From the NCBI GenBank assembly GCA_011947345.1, contig JAAVTG010000073.1:1-51661 (forward strand): DNA of 51,661 bases, written 5' to 3'. The stretch comes from Phytophthora quininea. Its lineage: Eukaryota > Oomycota > Peronosporomycetes > Peronosporales > Peronosporaceae. Numbering within the stretch: position 1 is the stretch's first letter; each line of letters begins with the position of its first letter. Both the position numbers and the translations under genes were made by a program. Below the pieces are notes generated by a model. That model was not told the origin of the DNA. It was given only the letters and a program-made list of their open reading frames with translations, and did not search any database. Positions 33,874 through 45,700 of this stretch are shown piece after piece.

Positions 33874-35174
33874 TCACGAAGCAACGACGCTCCTGTAGGT
33901 TCGGCCCCGCGAGAGCGCAACGGAGTCCACGAGGCGAATGAGCCGCATCACAACTTCCACCTGCGCTGCGTCGGGCGGCTCCGAGTTCTCGGCAAAGTGC
34001 GTCTTGAACGACCATAGCACGGCATTCGACAGCTCCGTCATGACGATCTCGCGGACGGTTGTTGCGTACACGTCGGACGAAGCTTCGTCGTTGGATGATC
34101 GCTCAGTCCACGCTGCCTGAAACTTTCCCCACAACGCTGCATTTATATCCAACGGCGACTGGGTCTGCTGGGCAACACGCAGCACTTCGGCATTGTCCAC
34201 GACGCCTACTGGCACATGCGGCTTCTTCCTGCGTATTCTCGCCAGCACTGCATCGCGATGGGCCTTGGCAGCAGGCGACAGCTTTGGTGGAGGGGAGGAG
34301 CGCGCTCCATGAACGCGCTGGCCTCTCCATTCAACAGACTCAGCATTTTCTTTGCCTGCAGCAACACACCAACAAGTGTTAGCATCTACTAGTACTCCAA
34401 ATTCTCAAAGTGAAATGTCTTGTGCACCTGCTTCAGACGATGATAAACGGGAAACACGCTGGAAAACGTCAGAGCAGAGGCCACATCTCGAAACTTCTGT
34501 GACTGCAGCTCCATCTTCTCCTCCATGAACGTCATTAAGCGCCGGTATGCGTGGCAAAGTCTCGCTTCTTGGCTTAGGAATGACACCTGGATAACGGGAC
34601 CGTCGTCCATCCTGCCGCTCGCTTTCTGCATGGCCAGCTCTCTCCTCTTGACACTCGTCGACATGTGCTCGCTCATCTTGCAGCAGAACGCGAACCGCAT
34701 CGACGCGTGCTTCTCTCTGCGCCTCAGCTCCTGTAACTGTGTCTCCAGAGCCTTCAACTTGCGTGGATACCCCACCCGTAGCGTCTGTGGGGTGGTGTCT
34801 GTCTTGGTCTCCTGCCGGGTCGCCACTCTGGTAGCCTTGGCTACCTCGAGAATACTCTGCAGCTGCCGATCTTCAGCGTGCGACTGCGTGTCCTGCTCTT
34901 CACCATCACTCTCGTCTTTTCGGTCGTTGTCGGCCGCCAGCTCGGCGCGTATCAGACGCGCGCGACGGATGGCGTCCTGGATGGACTGCTGCATGGCGTC
35001 GGTCTCCGCTTGCTTGGCCGATTGCGCGGCAGCCCGCGATTGATCTTGGCCCTGGAGGTGCTCCATAACGAACTGCAGCTTCTGACATTGCTGCTGCACG
35101 GCACGCAGGCGGAATTTCGCGTCCGTGGACGCGTAGACGGCGGTGCGCAGCAGCTCGGCGGAAATGCCGTCCAT
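33874..35174 (-). CDS. Coiled-coil protein (right copy)
   Basis: Mirror of 24083-25383 with the same intron and the same missing base after MERAP. Protein differences from the left copy are few (for example QSAKQ for QSTKQ and RVGYP for RVEYP) and lie in the N-terminal half. Family not recognised. Confidence 0.7.
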
Positions 35175-35728
35175 GATCACCGCAAAATAGCGCAAAATAG
35201 TCCGGTTTACGTATTTGTTTGACACAAAACATAAATCGGAGTGTTTGCGAGACTGAATATCTGCGACATGTGCCGCTCTCGAAAGATTGCGACCTAATTT
35301 TCTCGCCGTATACAAATGGATAGGTATTTGCCCGCTTCTGAGACCTCTACCGACAGTCATACCACAACAACCAAGAAGCAGACTTTATTTGGCCGGCAAT
35401 CCACCAACGACGGCTTATTCACCTCTTTCCGGGCCGTCACTCTCAATATCTTGTCTTGCCAAGCCTTGCCTTTTTGCTACAGTTGCAAAGACGCCCCAGA
35501 TCCACTAAAACGAGAAGAGCTCCATTTCTTGCCATTGCTGTCTCTCCCAATGCGGCGCCCGACGGCGAGAACGATGCCCCAGGTCACGTGGCAGGTGAGT
35601 TTCATCGGCAGTGGCCGACACAGGGCAGGCAGCGCTCTGACTAGTGCAAGAACAGCGCAGAACACGGCGCTGCCATCCCATTGTTTTCGATGGATCGGCA
35701 GAAAGATGACGGCTCTCCTGTAAAACAA

Positions 35729-37019
35729 GCCCACATTTTAGAAAAATAGAATAGTTTTTATATTATTGGGCGGGCGGCTTTTGCCAATGGTAGCCACAAG
35801 ATAAGCCCACTTTTGACTAGTTACGTAGCAAAATACAAAGACCACTACACTTCAAATTTGTATTGATTGCCAAAATTCGCCCACTCTCACGTAGCCAGCC
35901 ACGCCAACCATTTAGCTCAAGATTTCAGGCCATCAATGTCATCCCCCTCAAGAGCCACTATGGAGACGCTTTTCCAGTACCATGTCGAGTCCGCCTTCTC
36001 TGTAGCCAGAGTCTCGGAGGTGACATGCGACGAGAAGAGCACCATCCTCTGGTGCATGGAGGTTGGACTCATCGACAAGGTGAAGCTGTGCCCCTACTGT
36101 GGTGCCACCATGCGCCTCGGTTTCGCGCGGAAGCGCTGGCGCAGTAGCCGGCGGCAGCAGCATGCTGGTGTCAAAGAGGTATGTCGCAGCATGCTAACTA
36201 ATTCCTTTTTTTCGGAGACGAAAATCCCACTAAATAGTGCGGTAAAACTACTACTTTCCTGGCTTGCGGCTGCCGTAACACCAAGATTCTGAGTTTGCTG
36301 GTCTCTGCGACAGCACTGCGCACGAATGGTACACGTACTACCGCAGTACCAACTCTAAAGAGGTTGTCAGGAACGAGTTCAAGGTAAATTGTATCTATTT
36401 TGCGGCTAAACTATTGTTACAGATTAATGAAAATGGGGGAAAAATTGTCGAATTAGACGAAACAAGTTTAGCAAAAAAAAAAGCGCAAGCACAACAGAGG
36501 TCGATGGTACGAGGAATTCTGGCTGTTTGGGGGGTCGAACGCGATACAGATCGTTGGTTTGGCCGAATTGTGTACAATAAACGTACAAAGGCCACGCTGT
36601 TGCCCATTAGTAAGCAGTTCATTAATCCGCGGTACGTACTTTTGATAACTTTTAATTAACCTTTTCGAACATAATTTTTACGACAGAACGCGAATCCACT
36701 CCGACATGTTCTCTACGTACGTGTGTGGGCGTGGTGACAAGCAATACACGCTCGAAAACAATGCCAATATGGAATACCGACATATTTGGGTGAACCACAC
36801 CCTCAAATTTGTCGATCCAATATCCGGCACGCACACAAACACCATATCAAGGCGATGGGCGGGATGGATGGTAAAAACTCGATTTGTACCTGGACGAATT
36901 CTTGTGGCGCTGCTGGTTCTTCCTGGCCCGAGCTAGCATTTCCCAATACATGGGAGGAATCATTGCAGCAAAAAAGGAAATAAATACATTCTATTTTTAA
37001 AACGTTCTAAACAGTGGGC
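35729..37019 (+). mobile_element. Merlin-family DNA transposon
   Basis: Ends look like imperfect inverted repeats: GCCCACATTTTAGAA at the left and, on the reverse strand, GCCCACTGTTTAGAA at the right, with AAATAGAAT further in on both sides. The interior encodes an ISXO2/IS1016-like transposase. No matching 8-bp target duplication is visible (TAAAACAA left, ACTTCCTC right), which suggests that the flanks were rearranged after insertion. It separates the inverted duplication from the third copy of the small-ORF unit. Confidence 0.65.
35936..36936 (+). CDS. Merlin (ISXO2-like) transposase, probably inactive
   Basis: Exons include an N-terminal Zn-binding part (LCPYCGATMRLGF), an Asp in KIVELDETSL (about 36,450), an Asp in RIHSDMFSTY (about 36,705), and HIWVNHTLKFVDP followed by GTHTNTIS-RRW. 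In the family the third catalytic residue is Glu in HTNTIE; here it is Ser, so the DDE triad is incomplete. Introns are visible at about 36180-36215 and 36632-36687 (GTACGT..ACGACAG). The middle, near 36,285-36,385, contains stops and needs further splicing or is damaged. Confidence 0.65.
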
Positions 37020-37648
37020 ACTTCCTCAAACATCCAGCCTCAACAACAACTCCTTGGTGATTCAGCGCTATACCGAGCAGAGCCGTCAAAGCAAAGCAAA
37101 GTAGACAGCTGGATTGTGCGCCACAAAGTGGCTCGCACTGCTGCTGGATTGTCGTGATCACGCCGCTTGGCTGATTACTGCCGCCCCGGCTCACGCACCA
37201 TACATTGACCCAGTCGAAAACCGCACCGCAACACGAACTTGCACCCGCGTCCAAGCAGCCAGGTCTCACTCACTTTGGCTTTCGCCTTCGACTACTCAAA
37301 CCACCCGCACAGCCACCCCACCTCCTCCTACCCAACCATGGGCGTCCTCCTCCTCCTCGGTCTGCTGCGTCGTCGCGCCAACCGTAAGAACCGCGACTGC
37401 CAGGACGACTACGACCGCGAGCTGCAGCGCGAGTACCGCCGCCAGTGCAGGCGGCAGCGCCAATGGCGTCGCCGTCACCCACACTGCCCAGCCCCGACCG
37501 CCGTCCCGGTCATCATGGCTCCGATGGCGCAGCCTACATCTCCGGTCATGACCACGACGGCTTCTGCCATGCCGGCTCTAGCACCACAACCAGTGTACGA
37601 CCCCGCTTGTCAGAAGCTGGCCGCGACAAACGCGACGGTGTAGAGCAA
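37018..37648 (+). repeat. Third copy of the small-ORF unit
   Basis: About 631 bp matching the inner end of the duplication arms (30018 onwards), with a handful of substitutions and one C fewer in the 5' leader. It starts at GCACTTCCTCAAACATCC, nearly the same base as the arm boundary, and ends at GTGTAGAGC, just after the stop codon. No terminal inverted repeats or target duplication seen. Confidence 0.8.
37338..37643 (+). CDS. Small Arg-rich protein, unit copy 3
   Basis: 101 residues, same as copies 1 and 2 apart from Ala for Val near the end (ATNATV). The open frame is preserved despite substitutions in the leader, a weak sign that the product matters. Confidence 0.5.
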   Translation: MGVLLLLGLLRRRANRKNRDCQDDYDRELQREYRRQCRRQRQWRRRHPHCPAPTAVPVIMAPMAQPTSPVMTTTASAMPALAPQPVYDPACQKLAATNATV

Positions 37649-38600
37649 CATACGGACAAGAGCGGTGTACGCACCGGAAGTGAAGGAAGCTTCCAACGAG
37701 CACACGCACACTGGACATTGCAAGCGTCCCGCACGAGTAACATACTTAGTTAATCAACATCTCATACATTCGCTGATACCAATCGTAGCGTTCGTCCGCT
37801 TTTCAATCTGCCAGACCAAAGCACCTGCCAACAAGAAAGCGCTCCTCTCGGTGAGGCACCGCTCTCCCGATCCGCGGGCACGACGAAGTATGCAGATGTC
37901 TTGATCAGCGATCAGTGAAGACAGTGTCGTCTCCATGCGGCGCCAACTCAGCCCCGACTCGAGTGACGGGATGGTAGCCATCCATCGGCTGGCCGCGAGC
38001 GCGCCGCAACGCTGAAGCAGACGAGCGCCGCTCTGATCCGTTCAAGGATTTCCGTCACGCGGTTATCAACACCTTCCCGTTGCTCACATTTCGACTGGTG
38101 ATGCCATGCGCGACTCGATCCTCGATCCGATCGATCGACTCTCATACTTGGAACTGATGCCAAGCGGGCAATGGCGCGAGTCGACCTGCAGCTGCTGCAG
38201 TGCAGCGTTCTCCGCGCGCTGATGGTCGGATGCTGGCGTCACGGGGACGACAGCGAGGCCACTTCAAGGGGGATCCGGCTCATGCAGGTCTGACCGCGCC
38301 CGCGATCTTTCTGCGTGGGAACTCGTAGCCCCTGTACGGCGCACACATACGCTGCTCGAGCCTCGTCGGGCGTCGGAGAGTCACCGCTCTGCAGCCGCGC
38401 CTTGGCACGCCACGCTCCCGCTTCAATGCGTGCTCACGGGTCCCTCCAATGGAGACCGTGGACAGCCCCCATGCAGGTGCGGACACTCACAGAGACGAGC
38501 GGGCGGGCCATCTGCTCCGCCGTCCAATGCATAGATAAGTCTAGCGGAGCCCGTCTCTCGCTGGCTGACGGCGGCATCACTGCATCACTCACACCGAGCT
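37649..38600. other. Interval without a supportable gene
   Basis: About 950 bp between the third unit copy and the methyltransferase promoter. Short ORFs on both strands have no recognisable motif and conflict with one another. Confidence 0.45.
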
Positions 38601-38620
38601 GCTCGCCACTTCCACATTTG
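38601..38620 (+). promoter_or_regulatory. Oomycete Inr-like core promoter of the methyltransferase gene
   Basis: GCTCGCCACTTCCACATTTG resembles the oomycete initiator consensus (GCTCATTYY..CA-T-rich) and ends 30 bp before ATG 38650. Confidence 0.4.
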
Positions 38621-38649
38621 CCGTGCCGTCCATTCATCCAGTCCAACCG

Positions 38650-39611
38650 ATGGAGAGTGCTGCAAACAGCCCGACGCTGAGTTCCGAGCCCATCGACGTG
38701 CACGGCTCGCCGTCCTCCATCAACTCGTGCGGCACCATGCAGTACGAGGACTTTGCACAGTTCGTGGGCTTCCTGGACGCTCGTCTGCGGGCCATGGACC
38801 ACGAGCGAGACGACCGACTGATCGACGACCCGTTCGCGGAACCGTTGACGCGGCAGATTGCACCGCAGTTGGCGCCGCGACTGAAGAAATGGGAAGAGCA
38901 GCAACCACACCCGGAAGACTACGTCGCGCTCCGGACCCGCTACCTCGACGAGTCGATCGCGCAGCGCAACCCCAACATCCGTCAGGTGGTGGTGCTTGGT
39001 GCGGGACTGGACACCCGAGCCTACCGCCTCGAGGCGCTGCGCGGGTGCCACGTGCTCGAGATCGACCAAAGCGCCGAGCTGATCGAGCACAAGAAGGCCG
39101 TGCTGCAATCGCTCAACGCCGAGCTGATCGCGGACCGACACGACTACATGGTGGCCGACCTCAACTCGTTCAACTGGGAGGAGAGTTTGCTCTCGAACGG
39201 CTTCAACCCCGACGTCCCGACCTTCTGGTCGCTCGAAGGCATCATGATGTATCTGACCGAAACCAGCAACATCGCGCTGCTCAAGACGATCGACATCCTG
39301 TCGGCTCCTGGCAGTGAAGTGTGGGGGACATGTCGGGGCTGTCGCTGCTCAAGGAGGGCGAGTTCGCTCTCTTCAAAGACGTCAGCGATCTGTGCAAGAC
39401 GGAGCTGGGCGAGATGCTCTTCAAGCACGGGGAGGACGACGTCTGGGCGGGCGTGTTCAGCGAGCTGCCCTGGGAGATGGAAGTGCAGGCCAACCTCGTG
39501 GAAGAAGGCACGCACTTTGGCCGGCAATGGACGCCGACCCTGACGAGAACCGCCCGCACCCCTGTGACGTATAACTTTGTGCTGGCCAAGAAGCCCGCCT
39601 CCATGCCGTAG
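38650..39611 (+). CDS. SAM-dependent methyltransferase (LCM/TIGR00027-type)
   Basis: Class I methyltransferase of the leucine-carboxyl-methyltransferase-like group. N-terminal substrate part RLIDDPFAEPLTRQIAPQL; an RTRYLDE motif; SAM-binding VVVLGAGLDTRAYRL (about 38,990); acidic EIDQSAELIEHKK; LNSFNWEESL; and the conserved SLEGIMMYLTE. After VWG one G is missing from the run near 39,323; adding it continues DMSGLSLLKEGEFALF and runs to the stop at 39611, giving about 320 residues, normal for the family. The substrate cannot be told from the sequence; many members act on small molecules. The family is common in bacteria and patchy in eukaryotes. Confidence 0.8.
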
Positions 39612-39739
39612 AACGGTCGACACCTATCTAAGCAAGACAGCAGCAATATAATGTAACACTATGTCGTTGAGAGGACCAAGTCCGTCTGCTTGGCATGTAC
39701 TTCCGTTACCAGTCGGCGACCCCAGCAGAGATCCAGCAA

Positions 39740-42700
39740 ATGCCGCCGTGCAGACTCGAAAATGCTGCGTGGTTGGTGTTGCTGCTGCTGCAGCTCCAGA
39801 GGCTCGTGGCGGTGACAGCGCAGACGACTGCAACGTTGGGCTTCCCTGACCCTCGCTACTCGACGACCCAGAACATCAAGGCATTCTCTTGCACCGGCGG
39901 CGCGCCCAATTGCCCCGATGGCGGCCAGTATGCGTCTGCAGGCGGGAACCTCACCCTGACCATCGTCGAAATGCGCAAGCTGCCCAACCTCGATGGTTTC
40001 GGACGCGCCGGTCTGCAGACCGACGCCTTCGTGGAGGCCATCATCGGCAACAGCGTCCGCAAGTCCTCGGTCGTGTGGAACTCGCTCAACCCCAAGTGGC
40101 CCCGTGCGCTGAGCCCGGATGTCGAGGCAAGAAAGACCTGAAGCGCGACCTGAACTTCGGCTTTCAACCTGCCGGCACCGAGATGGCAGTCCGCATTTGG
40201 GACAAGGACAGCGGGCTTGAGTTCGGCGACGACCTCGTGGCGGAAGTCACACTCTACACGATCTACTGCTCGGCCTTCTCTGCTATCGAGCAAAAGTGCC
40301 GACCAACGACTCGTCCGTGTGGGAGCTACGCACGCAGCCTCTGTGCGTGGAAGAGCTCTGGCTACCTTTGACAGCGGACGGAGATTGCACCGACGAAAGT
40401 TCTTCGACACCTTGCATGCGGATACGAATGACGGCAGTGCCGTTCCAGATGCGGACCGAGGAGGTGTTCGTAGCTGGCGCAACTGTCAACGGGGGCATGG
40501 GCGGCTACTTCCCCAACGAGGACTCGTGGCTCTACGGCCGAGTGTATTCCAGCTCGGATTCGCGGTTGCTGAGTTACTACCGTATGGTCGACTCGCAAGG
40601 CGGACTGCTGATCCGGCCCCGAGTACGGCCAACAACGATAAAGGCAACACGTCGCTGACTGATACCTACGGATTTGCTCCGTTCGCGCGAGTGACGTTCA
40701 ATTTCGCTGCCCAAGTGTTCGTGTTCCGGCGGGTCGACGATGCTGCTTCTTCTCCCGAGTGGCTGAATACGACGTTCGGCTGGATCGAGACGAGGGAATA
40801 TGCACAGCTCATGGACGTCGCTGGGGACTTCAAAGCGGTGGCAAGAAACTTCTCGCCGTATGCGATCAACAAGTACGGGGACTCTGAAGGTCGAGGAATG
40901 ATCACGGGCTCCAACGTGCGGCTCAACTTTACCGACAACACCCTCAACATGTACTTCATCGTGGTCGTTCCCCACGAGTCCGTCGATGTCGTTGCCCAAG
41001 TGTACTCCAAGGAGTTCTCCAGAGGAATCTTCCTGGAGGTATCGTTGCAATTCGCTCCCAACGTCACGCTGCTCCTGCTCTTCGTCATCGTGTATCTCCG
41101 ACGAATGCATTGGCGAGTGGAGCGCGTTCAGTCCTTCTTGGCCGAGAAAGTCGTGAACCCCAATGGCCAACTGTCCGTCGCTGCTGCGGGCCCTCCGAAA
41201 GGAGCAAAAGTGGCTGACAAGGAGAAACCTAAAGCCAAGACCAAGACCAAGAAGCCCGACATTGTCGCGCAGCTCTTCTTTGCTACGGTGACGACGACGA
41301 CAACGCGCAATTTCGTCGCAACTTGTTCTACGCCACATGGGCCGTCTACGTAGTGATCGCGTCCCCCGTGCTACTGTTGCTGTCGTGGGGAGTGACGTCG
41401 ATCCTATTAGTGACGCCGCCTGCTTTCGGGTTTGGACTGGTGTTTCTCGGCATTGGAGCACTTGGAGGAACGTACGCTGCGGTCGTTTGGGTGCACACAG
41501 GTTGGCGCATGACGGAGCGGACGCTCGTGCTGTTTGCCGTGGCCTTCTTTGGTGCGTTCGTGTTCCTCTTTCGTCCACGTTCACAGACCCCAAAGTTTAC
41601 GTGGGAGGCGGAGACCTCGACTTCTTCTCGCTGTCGTCGATCTTTCTGACGCTCGATATGATGCCGATCGTCTGGCTAGCATTCACGAACGACTCGAAGC
41701 TGTCCAAGTCGCTCAAGCAGGTGGTGGCGGTGATCGGGGCTTCCAAGAAGGTGACGACGCTCAAAAGCAAATTCAAGAACCTCGGAACGCTTGGCCTGAA
41801 ACTCGCCTCGGCCAAAAGCGACGGTGCCGTGACGAACGAAGCCAACGCGTTATCCTCCAAGCGCAAGCGGAAGGAGTCTGCGTTCGCGGGCATTCTGGGC
41901 GACCACTACACGATCGAGCAGTCTCTGCCGGGTTTAAAGTACGCGGACATCCTCAAAAGTGCGTTCGTGACCACCGCCGCAGTTCGACGACGCACGAACC
42001 GCAAATGTTACACGTTCGCAGTGGCAATTCTCGTAGTCTATTGCGTTGTGGCTGGCGTGTGGACCAAGTACGGTACACAAGCGCTTGGCATCTCCATCAC
42101 TTTGATTCTCGTGGATCTGTGTATCTACATGCTGCATCGAGGCAAAAGCGCACACACGTGGTCTGCTGGTTACGTGGTATTCCTGCTGAGTGCTGTGCGA
42201 GTTTGTCTCGCCGTCACGTGCGGAACGTATTGGATCATCGGTCATGCCCTCCTGTACATGGTGTTTGGCACGGCGCTCTGTCGTGAGATCATCGGTCGGA
42301 ATTTGCCGCGCATGAACAAGCAGGAGGCTGGCGGTGTTACATTCTTCGGCCACGACCCGCAACGGGAGCGACAGCAGCAACTGGACGCCGGTACGACCCC
42401 GAGTTTGTGCTGGGCTTCTTGTCCTTCTTCTACGTGTTCTTGCTACTCGCAGTGGCGTTCGGGTCGAGCTCAGATCAAGCTGTTCGCGTCCCCATCCTCG
42501 GTCAGGAGTGGCCGCTGTGGATCTTCGGAGTGCTAGCCTTCATCGTCGTGCTATTCCTTGGCCTCTCGCTCGCCACCTCCCGAGCATTCTTTCTTCAACG
42601 AGAGCAGCTTCTCTCGGACTACGCCATGAACGTCTACTTGTTTGTGAGACCGTTCAAACTCCCGTTCATGTTGGCGGCTGCCGCAGAGATTCTCGTCATT

Positions 42701-45700
42701 TGCTCGGGCCTGTTCGTGTATGCGTCGACCCAATCGACTTTTATCCTCGTGACGTCGTTCTTTCGCCGTTGATCCTGATGCTGTCGCTGGCGGTTCATGT
42801 GCAGTGGAGGAAAAACGACTACCGACTTGTCGTCTGGCCACCTGAGGACGATGAAGAAGACATTCTGGATGATGATGATGACGGCGGCTTCTTAGACGAA
42901 GCTGCAGCTCTGGAGAAGGAGGCCGAATTGATGCGAGAGACGTTCGTGCTGCCCTCTCAAAGGAAAAGGCAACAACAACATTTACGACGAAGCTGATGAG
43001 AGCTTCAAAATGCCAGCTCTACCCCCAAGAAATTGTTGGGGTTAACAGGAGACAAGAAGGCGGATAAACCGAGTCCAGGGATCGCCAAGACATTGGCTTT
43101 CAACTTGCCAGGTAAACGAAAAACGTCGGTGGGGAATAAGACGAAGGACATGGGTAAACCTACAGCCGAACTCGCTGCAGTGGCTGAAAAAGATCAAACG
43201 AATGCATCACCAAATCTGCCTACGACACTTACCATTGCTCCAGCCAAGCCCGTCAGGTTTGTCTTTCTGCGTGCTCTTGTAGCTGGACTGTTTGGTTGGC
43301 GAGCTCTCTTCTCTCGCAAGGCGTGGAGCAAGAAATATCGCGAAGAGGACAATTTATCTCCAACGGCAAAGCCGCTACTCAACCGCGTTGGCGGAGCTAA
43401 TGCTGCATTTGATGATGATGACGACGACCCTCTCAAAAACCGCTGCTTGACAACGATGGTAGCAGTGCCGTCCTAGCCCGCAGGAGAACTGTCGCTCAGA
43501 CGGCAGACAACAACATTGACTTCGCCAAGATGACGCTGTACCAGGCCTACAAGCAAGGTTTCTTGCTGCCTCAAGACCACATGACATTGGGGAGCTTCAT
43601 CGCGTTGCTGATCTTGATCATGTTGTACGGGATGATTCTCACCGTCACGGAAGACCCGCCGTGGATGGGGCAACTCCTTTGGACGGCAGGATATGTGCTT
43701 ATCTTCACGTTATTCCCAACGATCAAATACTTCAAGACCGCCACGTTTACTCAGGACATGAAGTATTGCTTTGGTGGCAGTGCTTTACTGGCGTGGATCA
43801 CCGGTTTTGTGTTATTCTTTGCGGTACTCAAGCAAAACGTGAACGTAGTCGAGTCTCTAGCCATTCTCACTATACTGGTGATGTACCCCGTCTTCCTGGT
43901 GTTCACAGTGATTTTATGTCGATGGCAAGACGACAATTGGGCCGTCACACGCGAACTGCGACGTATTGGAAGTGCTTGCATGGTTTTCATTGTGATCTGG
44001 ATCTTCGAGATGTATGTTTTCGTCGATATGGCGTTTGGTGGAGTGTTGACGTTCCTGTTGGTGCTCTTCCTCTTCCTGACCTATTTTCTCTTGAAATGGG
44101 TCGAGAACGACCGCTATCTGGCGCCGGTCTATCAACGCAAAGCTAGTCTTATCGTCATCGGCTTCACCGTCACGGCCATCATCGCATCTCTCGCGTCGGG
44201 AATGAGCTTCTTCTTCACTCTTTCGATCATCTTTGTGGTGCTGTTACTCAAATACTCTCTGCAGTTCATCGGGGTTGGATCGTGGCCAAAAGCACAGCGG
44301 ACGAATCCATCTTCTACTCGCCGTATTTGTTCCCCGTTTTCTCGTACAACGCCTTCACCAACAACGTCGTCGACGAGACGCGTAATGTGCTGCCGTTGTA
44401 TATGGTTTTCCTGTTGGCGTTCTTGTGGGGTGTGGCAGGCGTCATGTTTTTCGACCCGCTGGGCTTTGGGGTTGGTTTGTGCAGTTTGGTATTGCTGACG
44501 TTTGCTGGTGTCACTGCGCACTTGTGTGCTGTCACTCCGGTTCAAATGGGCATCGCGGCGAAATACGTCAACGAAATGATCCTCAAAGACGCCAGTGAAG
44601 CTGCTCAAGCTGTAGCCGATCGACGTCGCCAGCCATTCACACTCGAGTCACCCGAATTCGTCGAGAAGGAGAGACGAGAAAAGAAAGCGGAGCTCGAATT
44701 CCAAGCGATCGCTTATGGCGGTGGCGCTGCAAGTGCATTCGCAGCTCGTAGGAAAGGAGCCAAAACAATTGAACCGAAGTCCGAAGAGGAGACACCAAAA
44801 GTGGGGCCTCGACGTACGAGCGGAGACATCGCACTTGACATTGAGGACGTCGATCGGCAATGCCGCTATATCGTCACGACCCACGGACTGGAAGTACCTC
44901 GACCGGACGGATTGTTGACGTGGAAAGAAGCTCGAGACGATGTCTTGTTACGAGGCGAAGGTCCATTTGGCTTCTTGTACGCGTTCACGGTCCCTCCACG
45001 CCTGTTTCGCTACTTGCGAAGGAAATACCTTCCGTCGTCATTGAAGTGGGCACGACGGAAGAAACACGGAGCTCAAACAACGTCAGCGCTAAGTGACGAC
45101 AATCAAGCAGCCGAGGACTCGCAAACTGATGCTCTTGAGCGTGGAGACAGTGAGAGCAGAGCTTTGATTCCGGCTCAAGCCAACAGAAGCGCTACCCCAG
45201 CCGCGCCACTGCAAGACCTCGTGACGTTATTGCTGCAACTTCCGGAGCTGGACGCCGCTTTGGATCGCGAATTTTACGAGGAAACTCGTTGTGTGATCCA
45301 CTTGCAGCTTTTGATGCTGACAGCGTCCGATGCGCGATTGAGTCGCGAAAAATTCTCTTTCAAAAATTCCTACGAGAGAACCGCTTCAAGCTCATGTCGA
45401 ACGGTATCAGTCCGCCGGCCAACGTCTTCCGGACGAGCTCGTTCGCTTCAATTGACATTCCACTCGTGGCAGTTTGGCTGTTGTCTCTCACAGCTGAAGC
45501 TCGCGCTCGATTCCACGCGCTGAAAGCTGCTTTCAACGAGGAAATGGAGCGCATGGATACGATCGTGGATGCCGAGGACCGTGCCGCTCTTGTAGCTCAA
45601 AAGGAACTCCGAGAATATTGGGCCCCGCGTGAAGCCGAGCAGTGTCAAAGACGAATGCAGGAGTTTCTTGCTCGTCGCCTTCGTCGCGAAAGCGAAGGTG

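Larger units (their letters stand above)
30014..35711 (-). repeat. Right arm of the 5.7-kb inverted duplication
   Basis: Reverse complement of 23545-29244. It is shorter in three base runs and longer in one, which adds one extra frame break in its lipase copy. Its outer end lies 17 bp from the Merlin element; its inner end (ACCGCACTTCCTC) is within 4 bp of the point where the third unit copy at 37018 also begins. Confidence 0.9.

Noticed and set aside
37018..37648. The three 631-bp copies as LTRs of a retrotransposon
   Set aside because: Two copies are in opposite orientation, no TG..CA ends, no primer-binding site or pol sequence between them.
38434..39141. Long antisense ORF opposite the methyltransferase
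   Set aside because: Shadow of a GC-rich coding strand; no start context or recognisable protein.
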